Assembly (NCBI GenBank): GCA_013400115.1
Contig: VXBP01000325.1
Span: 118,728-182,727 of the forward strand
From: Rhinopomastus cyanomelas
Taxonomy: Eukaryota > Chordata > Aves > Bucerotiformes > Rhinopomastidae
Direction of reading: 5' to 3'
Length of the DNA stretch: 64,000 bases
Positions 12,604-25,400 of this stretch are shown here, piece after piece. A program made the position numbers and the translations under genes. The notes beneath the pieces were generated by a model. The model ran no database searches, was not told the DNA's origin, and saw nothing but the letters and a program-made list of their open reading frames with translations. The stretch's first letter is position 1. Each line of letters starts with the position of its first letter.

Positions 12604-12780
12604 ACATGTCCAGGCAGGTTTTAAATGTCTCCATAGAAGACTCCACAAACCCTCCCGGGCAGCCCGTTCCAGTGTTCTGTCACCCTCACAATTAAGATGC
12701 TTCTCACACTTATGTGGAAACTCCTACGTTCCAGGTGACATTCATTGCCCCCTGTCCTATCATTGGATGCCACTGAGAAG
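12604..12780 (-). mobile_element. CR1 LINE internal fragment, ORF2 C-terminus
   Basis: Inverted CR1 that lacks its own 3' end. The minus strand encodes SVASNDRTGGNECHLE, then FHISVRSILIVRVTEHWN, the typical C-terminal part of CR1 ORF2. It is cut at a single N (12781). This is the very part missing from the CR1 at 13794-14400, so it may be a misplaced middle of that element. Confidence 0.88.
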
Positions 12781-12781
12781 N
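12781..12781. other. Single N at an apparent join
   Basis: An isolated N sits exactly between the CR1 fragment and the second copy of the 669-bp block. It looks like a join or unresolved base rather than a sized gap. Confidence 0.8.
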
Positions 12782-13450
12782 TGCCACCATGCCACATGGT
12801 AAGCATCCTAAAACAGAGGAAAGAGGAGACCCCAAAAGGACACTGTTTGGCATCACTCAGGCATGAATAAGACCTGCTTTCACACAGTTGGACCTTATCT
12901 TCACAACTCGTGTTCAAGTAGGTTACAGCAGTCAGTCAAATGAAACCAAAGAAGAGTCTTAAATTCAAAGGGATAATAAGGTTGGCTCTTGTTATGACCA
13001 TGGTAATGAGCAGTAAGCAAACAATCAAGACTGACTAATGAATGGATTTGTGATGTTTGGTGAAAGGCTTCTGTAATTGATAGTGCAAGTGGGACACTGC
13101 ATTGTAATGTTAATGAGGTGAATAACAGTTGGTAGGCAAAGAAGTTCTCTGATACATTTTAATATAACAAAGAGAACAGATCCCTACGGCTTCTCTTAGG
13201 TGAAAATGGAACCACTTCTGTTGCTATAATCAACCAAATTAACTACCATTCATTTTGTACAAGATCAGGGGCGAGGAAACTGAAGTGCTACAGGCTCTTT
13301 TATTTCCCAAATATGTTCACATTCCACTTATTAGCTCTGTATATTATCCCAATTACTACAGTTTTGAAGTCTCCTTTCTCATCTCTTCCGTGCCTTGCAG
13401 CTTTTTCCAAACTGCATGTGCTTCTAAAAGAACTATAAGCTGTGATAACA
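12782..13450. repeat. Second copy of the 669-bp duplication
   Basis: It shows no difference that I could find from 11767-12435. Unlike the first copy, it continues into further unique sequence (13451 onwards), so this is probably the true right-hand continuation of the locus, and the first copy is the redundant contig end. Confidence 0.95.
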
Positions 13451-13793
13451 TGCTGTGACATGCATTTTTTTCTAAATGACTAAGCATCATTAGCAAAAAT
13501 ACAGTAAGGAAAATAGTTCCCCCCCCGGGGCTACAGATCTACCAAAAACTGATACCAGAAAAATCATCTTTCTTGTTTCTATGGCTCATTTCTTTTCACA
13601 GGATTCAGACAAGGTAAACCATACCAATTATGAGTGAATAGTTATTGACAGCCTTTCACACTATTGGGAAATTTGTAGAGCAAAATTGGATTTCTAGGTG
13701 TGTACCACATGCAAGTTTCTCTAAGCACACTAAATAAATGGAAAACTATTACCATCTTAATAATGGGAACAAAAAAAGAAAACAGTTAATTTC
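13451..13793. other. Unique DNA with a C8G4 homopolymer junction
   Basis: A+T-rich sequence with an abrupt run of eight C followed by four G at 13519-13530. Nothing else is recognised. Confidence 0.5.
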
Positions 13794-14400
13794 ACAGAAT
13801 CACAGAACATNCTTTGATAAGGTCACCCCTCAGTCTCCTTTTTTCCAAGCTAAAGAAACCCAGCTCTTATTAATCAATGCTGTCTGCCAGTTCATGATCC
13901 GCCTTGCCACCTGATCATCCACACCACTCTGCCTCAGTTTGGCTGTGAGGATTCTGTGGGAGACAATCAAATCCTTTACTGAAGTCAAGGCAGACCACAT
14001 TAACTGCTTTGCCATCATCTATACACCTGGTTATGCCCTCATAAAAGGCTATCAGGTTAGTCAAGCACGACTTCCTCTTGGTGAAGCCATGCTGACTGTT
14101 CCCAATGACACTCTTGTCCTTGCTGTGCCTAGAGAGAGCATCAAGGACAAATTGTTCCATCATCTTTCCTGGGATGGAGGTGAGGCTGACTGGTCTGTAG
14201 TTACCTGGGTCCTCCTTCTTACCCTTTTTGAAGATTGGAGTGACATGTGCTACTCCCTAGTCCCTAGGCACCTCTCCTGATCCCCATGACTTAGAAAAGA
14301 TGATGGAGAGTGGCCTAGCAGTGACTTCTGCCATCTCCCTTAGCACTTATGGGGCTTACTCAACAAGGGTTGTTGCTTTCCTCAAAGCAACCCCAGTAAC
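13794..14400 (-). mobile_element. CR1 LINE with partial reverse transcriptase, broken
   Basis: The minus strand encodes CR1 ORF2. From 5' to 3' on that strand: an IFKKGKKEDPGNYRPVSL block, LTSIPGKMMEQFV, QHGFTKRKSCLTNL, and CLDFSKGFD, which are the N-terminal RT motifs of non-LTR retrotransposons. A frameshift and internal deletion then join this to the SLEKRRLRG-like region near the ORF2 end, so the FADD catalytic box is missing. An N at 13811 separates that from the bare 3' octamers at 13794-13810, which leaves out roughly 300 bp of expected tail. The element is non-functional, and it is the only copy here that retains sequence this far upstream. Confidence 0.93.
13811..13811. other. Single N inside a CR1
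   Basis: The N falls where the CR1 sequence jumps from its 3' terminal octamers directly to the internal ggtcacccctcagtctcc region. It marks a collapsed or misjoined segment. Confidence 0.8.
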
Positions 14401-17400
14401 ACCGTTTATGTAACCATAGATGTTCATGCTCAAGCTACACAGGAGCACATTGAGTATCTTCATGCATCACATTTGCCTAATATTTAATGGATAGAAATTT
14501 TGGAAATTTCAGGTAGAAGATTAAATACAGTAGCATGTAGATCTCATTCAGGCTGTATTTTCTATTTAATGCGCTTTTTGGGAAAACTGATGCTTTTAGT
14601 CTTAAAAAAGGATTTTAATCTATAACTGACAAATAATTTTGAACCTGTTAAATACCCAAAAAGGGAAAATAAAGTTTTGAAGAACTGAACCTTTTGTCCA
14701 GGTGCACGTAGCCTGCAGCTAGAACACTTGTGATTTGGGAAATTATGCACTTTATTGTGAACTTGTAGATCATTTCGATATGCTTGCAAAACTGCAAAGA
14801 AATAATCAAAAGCAGAAACAAGTCTATGTTCCTGCTCTTGTTTTCAGACTGGCATAAAATTTACCTCTGGAAATTTCAAGGTGTGAAACATGTCAAACCA
14901 GAATTATCGATTCCACCCACATGAAGAGCATTTTTTCAAGACCATTTCACCTGACAGACCATGAAAGCGCTAAAGCATGCCAGATAATATTGGCAGGAGG
15001 CTTATCCTAATAAGTTCTTATTTTACAATATACTTTTTAATTTTATAGTATTTTAAAAACATCTTCTAGAAAGTCTCATGAGGTTCTGCTCAATTTTTTG
15101 ATTAATACTAGCAAATCCGTATTTTCTTTCATGTTTTTCAAAAACCGTGCCTCCCTCTCCCAAAAGAAATCACAAACAAAATTCAGCTTGAAGCATTTAT
15201 CCATCTGGAAAACTTCATGTCAAATGATAAACATACATCAAGGTCTTACACATCACTTTACACAGATATCTGAAAGAAATTTGCCTGCATATAAAGACAT
15301 TTATATCTTTATGGAGCCAGGCAGACTCAAGTAATAGGACAGTATCTGAACTCGTCTGGTAGATAGATGGTGTTTCCCTTGAATGGGCACAATTTACATA
15401 ACTGCAATACCTTCTGCATCCCAAGTGTTTTGCTGCCTCCTGCTTACTCTTCACCATCACAAAGTAGCTGCTGGGTGAAGGAAAGTTAGATGGTCTGTGC
15501 ATCAAATTTGCAAACCTACAAGCTAAACATAGCAGGGGGGTGTGGGGGTGGCGAAAGCCTCAGGACCAGGAGAAAAGGAATAATCTCAACACAAACAGAG
15601 GAAGCCCCTTGAGGGTGATCCTGAGACCCAATTAGGTTAATAGAGTTACAGTGATCTGCTCCACTTGCAGAACTGGTTCAAGTCTGTTCAAAGATTTAAG
15701 AGTAGCACACTGAGCCTTGTTCCAATGGTATCTCATTCCTAATTAAATACATTAGTGAAGAACATGCATTGCCCTCCCTTCAGTAGGATGTTTCTGGATA
15801 CTTCTCCTTGCACAGTGCAGGATTACTCTCAACTCATTTCTTCATCATACTGTCAGCTGGCTTTTGTCCTCTACCACAATATCAATAATTATTTTCCTCT
15901 CAATTCCATCTCACAGCTCTAGCTGCAAATCCAAGCCTGTACACACCTCAGCTGCAGTAGCTCTCAGCACTTGGTTCTTCTGGTGAGACACAGATGAGTG
16001 CTGGTGGAATTACTGCAGCCTGCGCACTCTGAACTTGGAGAAGGAGAGCACATTTTGAGCATGGGAAAGGCATCCCATGATGGCCCTCATGGCACATGTA
16101 GCTCTCAAGCAGGATAGAATTTAGTATGCTGTCAGCATTTGCACCACTTTTGTTCCTACACTAGTACAGGTTGCACATAGATGATTTAAGTGCCAGTGGC
16201 TGCTCTACACCAATGTTCCTGCAAATAATATTATGAAAAGAGCTGCATTAGCACGTGGCGAGTTAAATAAATCAAGCTTAGAATAAACACACTTCTAGTA
16301 AGCCCTAAAGTAAATTTTCACTGTGAATTACTTATGGTTTTTACAAGTTTTCACTCTACCTTCTCAACCAACAAAATCTCTCCGATCCAAAACCTAGGCA
16401 ACTTCAACCAACAGGTAAATCTGAGAGAAATAGTTTAGTTTAGTGATTCAGCTCTAAGTGTAGGAGCTGTCAGCTTTTTCAGTGCATTCACTGAGGCTTG
16501 CCTCTGTGTGACCTGCATCCTCATGCTTCCTCTTTCTGCCCTTCTTTGTTAGAAACAACTTATACAGCCTTGATTTTTATATCCTGGACTCTTCAGCCAC
16601 ATTTCAACAGAAAAGCTTGACCTAATAAGTCCTTTTTCTGACATGCTGCTCACTAGCCAAAATAAAAATCGTATGGGGGGAAAAAAAAAGTACATGAAGA
16701 TTGTAGAGATTCTGGTAAAATACAAGTAGGATTCCTGACTTTGAAGAGGCATCAGAATGCAGCATTTCCACCACAAAAATTTTAAGCACCAGCAGATAGT
16801 GATCAGAGGATGGTCCTTTGAGCCAAGTTTTTGAGAGCACACATGAAAACTGCTCATAAATTCAGAGGAATACAATGATGGATTTACTAAAATGAGTTTA
16901 ACCCTTTCCCTCTCTCCCTGGTTACATGTAGATAAGAAAGGAGAAAGTGAAGAAAAAGCAGGGCCAAGAACAGATGAAAACTAAGATGAGGGGCTGATGC
17001 CTACGCCCAATCTACTGGCAGAATCATGACTGAGAATTTTTGAGGAATACAATGACAGGGAGAGAAATCAGACAGCAGTAATTACTGCAGCAAGGGAAAG
17101 AACAGATAGGTGCATTAGGAGTTAAATTATAACATAAAGCCAGTCCAGCTCTTGTTATAGTCTCTTTTTGGTGTTTAAATTTAAGCCTGAAGAATTATTA
17201 TGGTTTTCCATTCTTGCCTCCCTGAAATACAAGAGAGAAGTGAAGCTGAGAGAAAAGGTTCACATGGGAATGGACCATTGTGTCTGGCAGCAGCATGGGC
17301 AACTAGTGCAAGCAGAGCAGAAGGCACTAGTGCAGGCACACACGTTTACATACATCCACACCAGCACAGAGGAAGGTTAAGGTGAAACCAATGCATCAAG

Positions 17401-17416
17401 GTTGCTATCATCTACA
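14401..17416. other. Single-copy DNA; small G-rich run at about 15533-15550
   Basis: About 3 kb, A+T-rich, without recognised repeats. A short run of G clusters near 15535-15550 is too small to call a quadruplex element. No coding signal is seen. Confidence 0.5.
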
Positions 17417-17690
17417 TCACAGAATCACAGCACATCATGGATTGGAAGTGACCTCGAAAGATCATCTAGTTTAAACTCCCTGCCACAGCAGGATCCCTTA
17501 AATCAAATTGCACAGGAACATATCCAGATGGGTTTTTAAATGTCTCCAGAGAAGGAGACTCCACAAACCTCCTGGGCAGCCCGTTCCAGTGCTCTGTCAC
17601 CCTCACTGTGAAGAAGTTCCTTCTCATATTTATGCAGAACCTCCGATATTCAAGCTTTCACCCATTGCCCCTTGTCCTATCACTAGATTA
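17417..17690 (-). mobile_element. CR1 LINE fragment with ORF2 C-terminus
   Basis: Inverted CR1, about 275 bp: 3' octamers (tcacagaatcacag), ggattggaagtgacctcg, then the blocks for the ORF2 C-terminus up to cccttgtcctatcac. The ORF2 frame is interrupted. The copy belongs to the majority subfamily of the window. Confidence 0.95.
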
Positions 17691-20600
17691 CTATTCAGAT
17701 CAGGAATTTTGCAAATCTTCTCAGTAATGCAGGTCTGAGAATCTAGCAAATGTTGACAAGACATGGCAGAATGATTCCTCTGTGGTTCTCTTATGCTTTT
17801 GTTACTGAAACTTGGAGTTCAACCTCTCCAAGTCATTAGAAAATATAGAACACTTGAAAAGCCCAAAAAGCCTCTTTCGTCTTCCAGTCTGGACCTTGCC
17901 AAACATGGTGTTTTGGTCACATTCTAGTCCAAGTGATGCCTCAATTACTGTGGAGATAATTTATAACTACCATAAGGTCCCGGTCCTGCTCCCAGGTTAG
18001 TGGCCCCTAATTTCTGTTCATCTTTTCTTATCCTAGTCTGTGGTCAAACTGGTTACAGCAGTTTCTGAGCAAAGAATCTAAGCCTACACCTTCAAGTAAA
18101 TAAGTTGCCAGCATTTCCTCTTTGCTGGGACTCAGTAACTTGGAGAGGAAACCATTCTTCACCTCCAGACAGAATAACAAAGTGCCATTACAGTGCTTTG
18201 CACTCTGCTCCAGCCCAAACAAGATGCATCCCCAGGAGCGAGTGTGCGTGTGTCAGCAGAAGGAACAAGAAACCTTCAAGAGAAGAGAAATTACTGGAGG
18301 CAAGTTGCTCCAGGAGCTACAAAGAGAACTGCCAACAAGTCAAACCAGCTTTTAGAGCAGCACGACAGCGAAGGCTGCTCTGCAGCTGAGCAAGCGCTGT
18401 AGGAGGTTACGACAAAGTCCATTGTCCATTATCTCAGTGAGAGTAGGGGAACGGGGACAGGCAGTGCAGCTAACAGCTGAGGGAACCACGGAACAGCCAC
18501 AGAAATGCTGAAGCAGCTGCTTGACAGCAAACAGGCAGCAGCAGAAAGTATCCATTGGGATGAAATAGAAATGCATGCACAGAGTTATTCTATTGCACTG
18601 CACTTTAAATTCACTTTCTGCCTTAATTAGAACTAATTTTAAGGTCCTTAGAGAAATCTAACTTCCACGTGGTTGCTCTTGCAGTAATAAGGATTAAATC
18701 TATCCTTTCTTCCTTCAGCTCCCCAGTGGGAGCAAGCATATGGCTTCTGAGAGGGTTTGACCCATTTCCCATCTGCCAGTGACCAAACTGGAGGTGGAAA
18801 AGTGAAGCACTGTCACCCTTCCATGCAAGATGGAAAGACACCTCCCAAAATTAGGATTAACTGAGTCATCAAGCAAAGATTTTTAAATAAAAGAAAGCTT
18901 TTCAGTTTATCAGAACTCATTCTCTAAGGCGTATGTGGATACATATGTATGTGTCTATGCGTGCATTGAGGTTTCTTCTTCTAGCAGTCGTTGCAATAAT
19001 GCAAATTCTTCCAGAATGAATATTCTTCTGAAGTGATTTTATTAGTCAGATTTCAAGGCTGCCTTCCCTCATTACTTTAGTTCTTGCAGACACCAAGTGA
19101 GGTGGACACTGCTGCCAGCCCTACCACAGGATGCATTAAGGGGATTCTCAATATTGTGAATTTGATTACTTCAGAAGTAGCCATCTTCCATTAGTGGTGG
19201 GTCCAGCTGCCAGACAAATGTATTACTCTAGGTAGAATGCTCCACTAATGTGGCCTTTTGTGTCTATCACGCTGCAACAGCGCCAGCTTCATTTACTGTT
19301 ACCTCATTATTTATATAGTGTGTTTCATTACAGGATTGCCAGCTCCAGACTTGTCCTGAGATTCTTACGAAAGGATTTAATATACACATTCCAGTTTCTA
19401 GGAACTCGAGGGCATTATTGCACCTTTTGTTGTCCATACCCTGATAGTCACTGACGTGCTCCTTTCAAAAATGTGCTAACACACAAGGCATATTTTTAGT
19501 CCAACATAGAGATTTCAAGATCTAACCATCCAAAAGCCTGCTCAGAGCTGTCAGCATGTCAGTTCTGCAGGAATCATTTGTAAAATTTGGGAACAAACTC
19601 TTAAAAAAAAAAAACACAACTTTTCCTGCTGATCTAGTTCTCCAACTTTTGTAAAGGAATTTGCCCTTTATAAAAACCCCATAAAAGCCATGCACCTAAA
19701 CTTGCAGCAGTGACAGCAATGAAAGTTATCAGGTGATAGATGACTTACTGATTGAGGCTGCTAGCAAAACTAGCAAAGGTTTTCTTTCCAGACTGTAGTT
19801 TCTTTTGTCCCAGTCTTATTTCATTCACTGAGCAGCACCCATCGCTTCCTACTTCACGGAATTAAACCAAGCGCATCCATCCAGTTCTAAATATTGAAAG
19901 CAAGTATTGGATTTTTCATGTGGGTCGGTCAGAAATGCAACAAGACTGTCTTCCCATAGTACTTGGGAATTTTCAAATACATAGAGAAGTAAGCAGAGCA
20001 AAGTAGGACAAAACCTCACAAAAATTCACAAATAGTTTTGGGGCCCAAACAAGCATTTAGGCTAATCCACATACTAGCCACAGGAATGCTTCTCCCTTTT
20101 AAGACTAAATAGCTTGAGAAGACCAAATAGCTTAGAAAGGGCAATATCTTTCACTGTTCATTAAAGCTGCAGACTTCAAAGCTTTCTTTTTTAATCTGCA
20201 TTTCAATTTCTCATTCAGCTTTTAATTCTGTTATTACTTTCCATGCGTTTTTCTTCAGGAAACTGTCAGTCAAGAGAGACTGGAATGGGTGACAGCTGTA
20301 ATAGTATCTTTATTTTTGTTATTCAACATTTCATATCTGAAAATTTGAGCTCCCAAAACCACAGAAAGTTCTGAATTTATGCCCATCTATTACTTTGATC
20401 AAAAGTGTTTAGGGTGCTTTACAATGCAATCTGCATATATATACAAAAACAAAAATCACTACAAAAGTAAATACTTTCAAAAAAATCTTAAGAATAAAAT
20501 CTCCTCAGGTCAGGAAATATCAGTTTCCACTAATTTCATGGGAAACAGAATCGTGACTCACTTCTATCTCCTGCTTCCAAAAGGAACAACTGAAATCCTG

Positions 20601-21869
20601 TACAAGGCTCCAAGATAATGTAGTTAAGATAAATTTCTCCTAATGATTGAATTGCAATGATCTCAACCCCCCCAAAAATCATATATTGGGAAACCACCTG
20701 GCTTTTTCAGTCTTGTTTCAAGCATTTCTTATTACCATTGTTGGCATAAGAACAGAATTTGAGTGTGTTGGAAAAGTGTTTCCTGGGTCTTACTCTAGTC
20801 TTGTATAGCTCTACTAAGTGACCCGTGGTACCAGGTCAGTGCATGTCCTCTTAAATACTTTTAAAATCATGAGCAGTCTTCAAACTGCTGAAGAAAATGC
20901 GTAATTTCTCAGAGAAAAGAGAATCCTTAATCTATTACGATAGCCTACAAAACTCACTGAAAATATTCTACCTAATTCATAAAAAAAAACACCCACAAAA
21001 ATCAAGGCTCTCGTTTAGTTTCACACAGACAAAAATGTCATTTGTGCCTAAAGTTTGAGTTCTCAATGCCTGCTTTAAGGATGTAGTTTTACTTGTGCTT
21101 GGATCCATTAAGCAGACCATAATCCAGTACTGTGATCTAATAGTCCAGGGAAACAAATCTGCAATAATGGATGCAAAGTCAGCATTAATTAAATTGAGCT
21201 CCATGCCAGAAGAATGTAGCTATTATTTTCAGAAACTAACAGAGCTATTTGCATTTATAATGTATTATATTGCACAGGAAGTTAGTCTATTTTTTATGTT
21301 TAATGTGTCAGATATTGTAAAGTCAGTAAAAATATTTGCTCCCCATTCTCTGTTTTAAAAAAATCACAGCACGTCTCTTAAAAAGATTTTCCTTTGTGGA
21401 CTGGAGCAGAAGTAAATACACAATAGATCTACTATTTGACAATAAAATTAATTATGAGTGTATATGTCTAAGTAAAGATATAACTGCTCTATATAAATTT
21501 TCTTAAGGATCATATCTGATTACTCACATTTTGTTGAATTCATTTATGACAAAGCATTCACATACACTGAAAATTAGTGGTGGAGGAAACAGGTGCAATA
21601 AAGACTTCATTAGTTAATTGACTGAGGACCTCCATAGTATTTAGTGGAAGATCCATCATTACCAAATGTTTCACATAATGTTTCTGACTGCAAAACACCT
21701 GTCTAAACAAAAAAGGACATCTACAAGGGAATTAAACATAGAGGTCTAGACACCAAAAGCAACCAGGCTTTCAGCACTATTTGAGCCCAATCACAATCAT
21801 TTTCACCATTTCACATCTATCTGAATGTTCTATTTAAATATAATATAAAGCTGGGCAACACTGAAAACC
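17691..21869. other. Single-copy DNA, nothing recognised
   Basis: About 4.2 kb, free of repeats I can name. It includes A-runs near 19602 and 20980. TAATTA-type homeodomain-like words occur near 18625-18640 but are too common in A+T-rich DNA to call. Confidence 0.45.
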
Positions 21870-22420
21870 AGTATGAACTGGGAGATAAGTGGCTGGAGAG
21901 CAGCCCTGCAGAAAGGGATCTGAAGGTGCTGGCTGGCAGCAGCTCAGCTGAAATCAGTAGTGTGCCGTGGCAACCAGGAGGACAAACCACATCCTGGAGT
22001 GCACTAAGACCAGCAGAACCAGCCAGTCAAGAGGTGGATGTCCTACCATATTTAACTGATGCTGCAGCTACACCTTTAGCACTGGGTGCAGTTCTGGGCC
22101 CCACAGTTTTAAAAGGCTGTTGAGGTACTGGAATGCATCCAGAAAATAGAAGGGCTGGAAGGCATGTCCTTTGAGGAGTTCTGAGGACTGATTCTCTCTG
22201 ATCTGGAGAAAAGAGGACTGAGGGGCAATCTCCTTGCTCTCTAGGCTTCCTGAGAAGGGGAAGTGGAGGGAGATGTTTCTATTATCCCCAGGATCCAGTC
22301 ACAGGACACACAGACATAGTTGAAAACTGTGCTGCGGGAGGTTCAGACTAGACATTAGGAAGCAGTTCGTTACTGTGAGGGTGGTCAAACATTAGAAGAA
22401 GTTTCCTAGAGGTGGGGAGG
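21870..22420 (+). mobile_element. CR1 LINE ORF2 fragment, about 550 bp
   Basis: Plus-orientation CR1 covering the ORF2 part after the RT core: ggctggagagcagccctgca, aaagggatctgaaggtgctg, gttctgggcccc, ggctggaaggcatgtcc, ctggagaaaagaggactgag, and actagacattaggaag. It stops near gttactgtgagggtggtc, so the 3' tail is missing, unlike most other copies. Many indels break the frame. Confidence 0.85.
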
Positions 22421-25400
22421 GTGTTAATTCTCCTAAATCTGTCAGAGTTTGAGGCATTTGGGCAATTTCCTTAAAAAGATGCTGTAAACTTTGCGTCAGC
22501 TCTGAAGTAGACAAGCAATTAGACTGAACATATATAGCAGGGCTGTACAACTGAATTATTCTATTCTCTAATATCAACAAGAACACCACTAGATAAGTTA
22601 TCTTGTTTTTAATATTTCAGAGAACAAAAATTTCATGTGACTCTGCAAGTCAGTAAGTTTCTTAGTTGAGAACCGTTCACATCTTGAAGACTACAGCTGT
22701 TATTTCATACGTTCATTCCTCATTCAGCAGCCCTCTCCATCACACCATTTCCTTCTTTTCACCCAGAAAATAGGCTCAGTTTATGATTCTAGTATGGTTC
22801 TCTGCTAACCTCTATAAACACAGGCTGAGACAAAACCTTTCTGGGTGGCAATGATACACAAATTCAGCTCTTCTTAAGTAGAGGGCTCCACCAGTTTATT
22901 TTGTCAATGACAGCTTTCAAATGGTTCCCCAAAATCATTGGGAACTGGAATGGTGGTAGAACTATTATTGCCTTTTTTGACATAGAGCTATGTATTAAGG
23001 ACTTATTAATTGCAAGCTCATTGCCAAGAGGGTAAGTGTATAGACTAAAAAGCTTTGTAATGGGATATGCAGCGTTTCACCGTTAAGCCATTCATCCACA
23101 TCTGGTCTAGCTTAGCAGTGACCTAAAATCATTACCGTATGAAGGCTCTTTCCTAAGTTATGCAAAATGAACCTATTTAGTCCCATTTTTAAACTGAGGA
23201 AATATCCACATCACAAAAGACCCATTAAAACATCCTGCAGAGTCTCTGAGGGTTTAGAAAAAAGAGCTCGCCTAGCCGAAGTTAAATTTATTATTATGTT
23301 CTCAAATTGCTGCGTGCTCTAACCATGCTGGATAATGCCATTAGATATATTTTGTTGCACACTGCACTTTAAGCTTCTTTGACTTATTCCCAATACAACT
23401 ACAAATAGTGCATCATTCCCATTAGGTGGTCACAGAGGAGCTGGCAGTGTTCATGGTATTTTGACAGAAGCTGAACAGAGCAGGGGCCTGTGGAGCCTTT
23501 AAGTAGCAGTTAACTTACAGCCTGTTTGTGTCAGCCGATACCTCATTCTCCCTCTGCTCATTACTGCCCACAGCAAACCCGTTCAGCCTGCAGCAGCCCA
23601 ATTTCTCTTCTCTTTCACTTGAGGTACCTCTTACCAAACTCTTCCTGCTCTGTGCTGCTTCTCCAACACTTTTTTTCAAACTAGCTCTCACTAGCTGAGT
23701 TGTTCTTGGCTGCTTTCCAGTATCTCCTTGAGCAGCAAGGTGTCCTCAGCATCTGCCCAAGCACCCACAAAGGATGTATTTGACTCTCTTGCCTACACTC
23801 CTACATGCTTCTAGCAGCAAAAGCCGCTTCTTAAACAGTAAACAATTATCTGACTTGTCAATAAGTGACAGAGGGCTGTTATAGGTCACATCACAAATCT
23901 TTAATATTCTCTCACATGGCTGCCACGTTCCTGGAACACTCCTCTGCAGGCCTGCTCTCAGACTCCCCCAGTAACAAACTGTTTAGGGGTGAGGGCATGT
24001 GTTTTGAGGTGGGGAGTTGAACCGCAGGACCTGCCTGCACATCTGTGCATGACTTCACATGCTAAGTCTCTCTGACGACGTTAACAACAACAATAAACAC
24101 AAGGATATAACACTAATACCAAAACAGATCACAACACTGCAGCTCATGTTTTTCTTAGGATCTACAAAAAAAAAACCCGACAACCCAGTATCTAGTGTTG
24201 GTTTCTCCATTATTGGGTTGAATTACATCAGCAGATGGAGATGTGGATCTTGACCTTAATGTTATTACTACCCATCTACTTTGTCAGTGTTATCCCTGCT
24301 CTGTCATTCAAATATGACTTCATTCCCTGGGGCTATCATAAATAATTCCTGTAAATTCATGTTTTAGGTTGGCCATCGTGCTTTTGTTCACAGACACGAT
24401 TGTGTGAAATTTTTATCCCCTACACAAGAAGAAACTTTTCTTTTCAGATTCAGTATTGGGAAACCTTGTCTCTTCAGACTCAGTATTGGGAATTTTTCTT
24501 CTTTCCTGTACAAGCCAAACAAACCCAATAAAATTCTAAAGACAATACCAAGCAGTCTAACCCCTCTCACTTAAAAATAAATGAATTTTTTAATCTTGCT
24601 TTCAGGCCATGGATATCTCACTTGGCCTTTTAGGAAACAAAGCCACACTTCTTTAAAGCTTTGGATGTGTTCCTGAAGCCTTTGGCTTCTTTACCCTTTT
24701 AAACCTGTGTTTCAAAAATTGGATAAAACTCTTTCAATTTGGTGAGGCTTTCTGTATTCAGATGCAATATTCACCTTGGGTCTTTGAAAAATTAATTTAA
24801 AACACACTCACTGGTGCTCAGATCTTAAACAGCTTTCCAGCGCACAGAAACCACTTTAGCACTCCAGTACTGTGACAGCAACCTGAACTTCAGACAATGC
24901 CAATAATATGTTTATTATTTGGCAGGAAACAGAGGAGCAAGATTATTCCCAGATCTTTACAGTCACACGGCCCTTTAGCAAGCCTTTGAATTTCAAACGA
25001 AGCACACACATTTCACACAGTTTTGCTGCTTTCAAGAGTTTTGCTTGGCTTCATTCAAGCTACCACATGACATTTTCCGTAGGGAAAAACACAAAACCAG
25101 GAAAAAACAACAAAATAAGACAAATTCCAAACAACATGAGAAGATACTGGGCCTGAAAGTTATTAGTGACTGTAGTAAGGTTTGAATAAGATCCACAGAT
25201 TTCTATTTCCATTGGAAGTGAAACACCAGAAGTCAACAAGAGCAGAGATAGGCCTGCACCAAGAGGTGAACACCTCCTGAAACAGGTTTCAGTGACACAT
25301 GTGTGATAGGTGCAGACAGACATGAAAGGAAAAACTAATGCTAAGGTAACGTCAGGAACTAACCTTGTTCTAACATTTCTGGGCAGCAGCTCCAAGACAT

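Noticed and set aside
12240..12695. 151-codon plus-strand frame
   Set aside because: It runs through the N-gap, so a third of it is unknown residues, and it continues into CR1; it is an artefact of the gap.
15533..15550. G-rich run as a possible quadruplex
   Set aside because: Fewer than four clear, well-spaced G-tracts.
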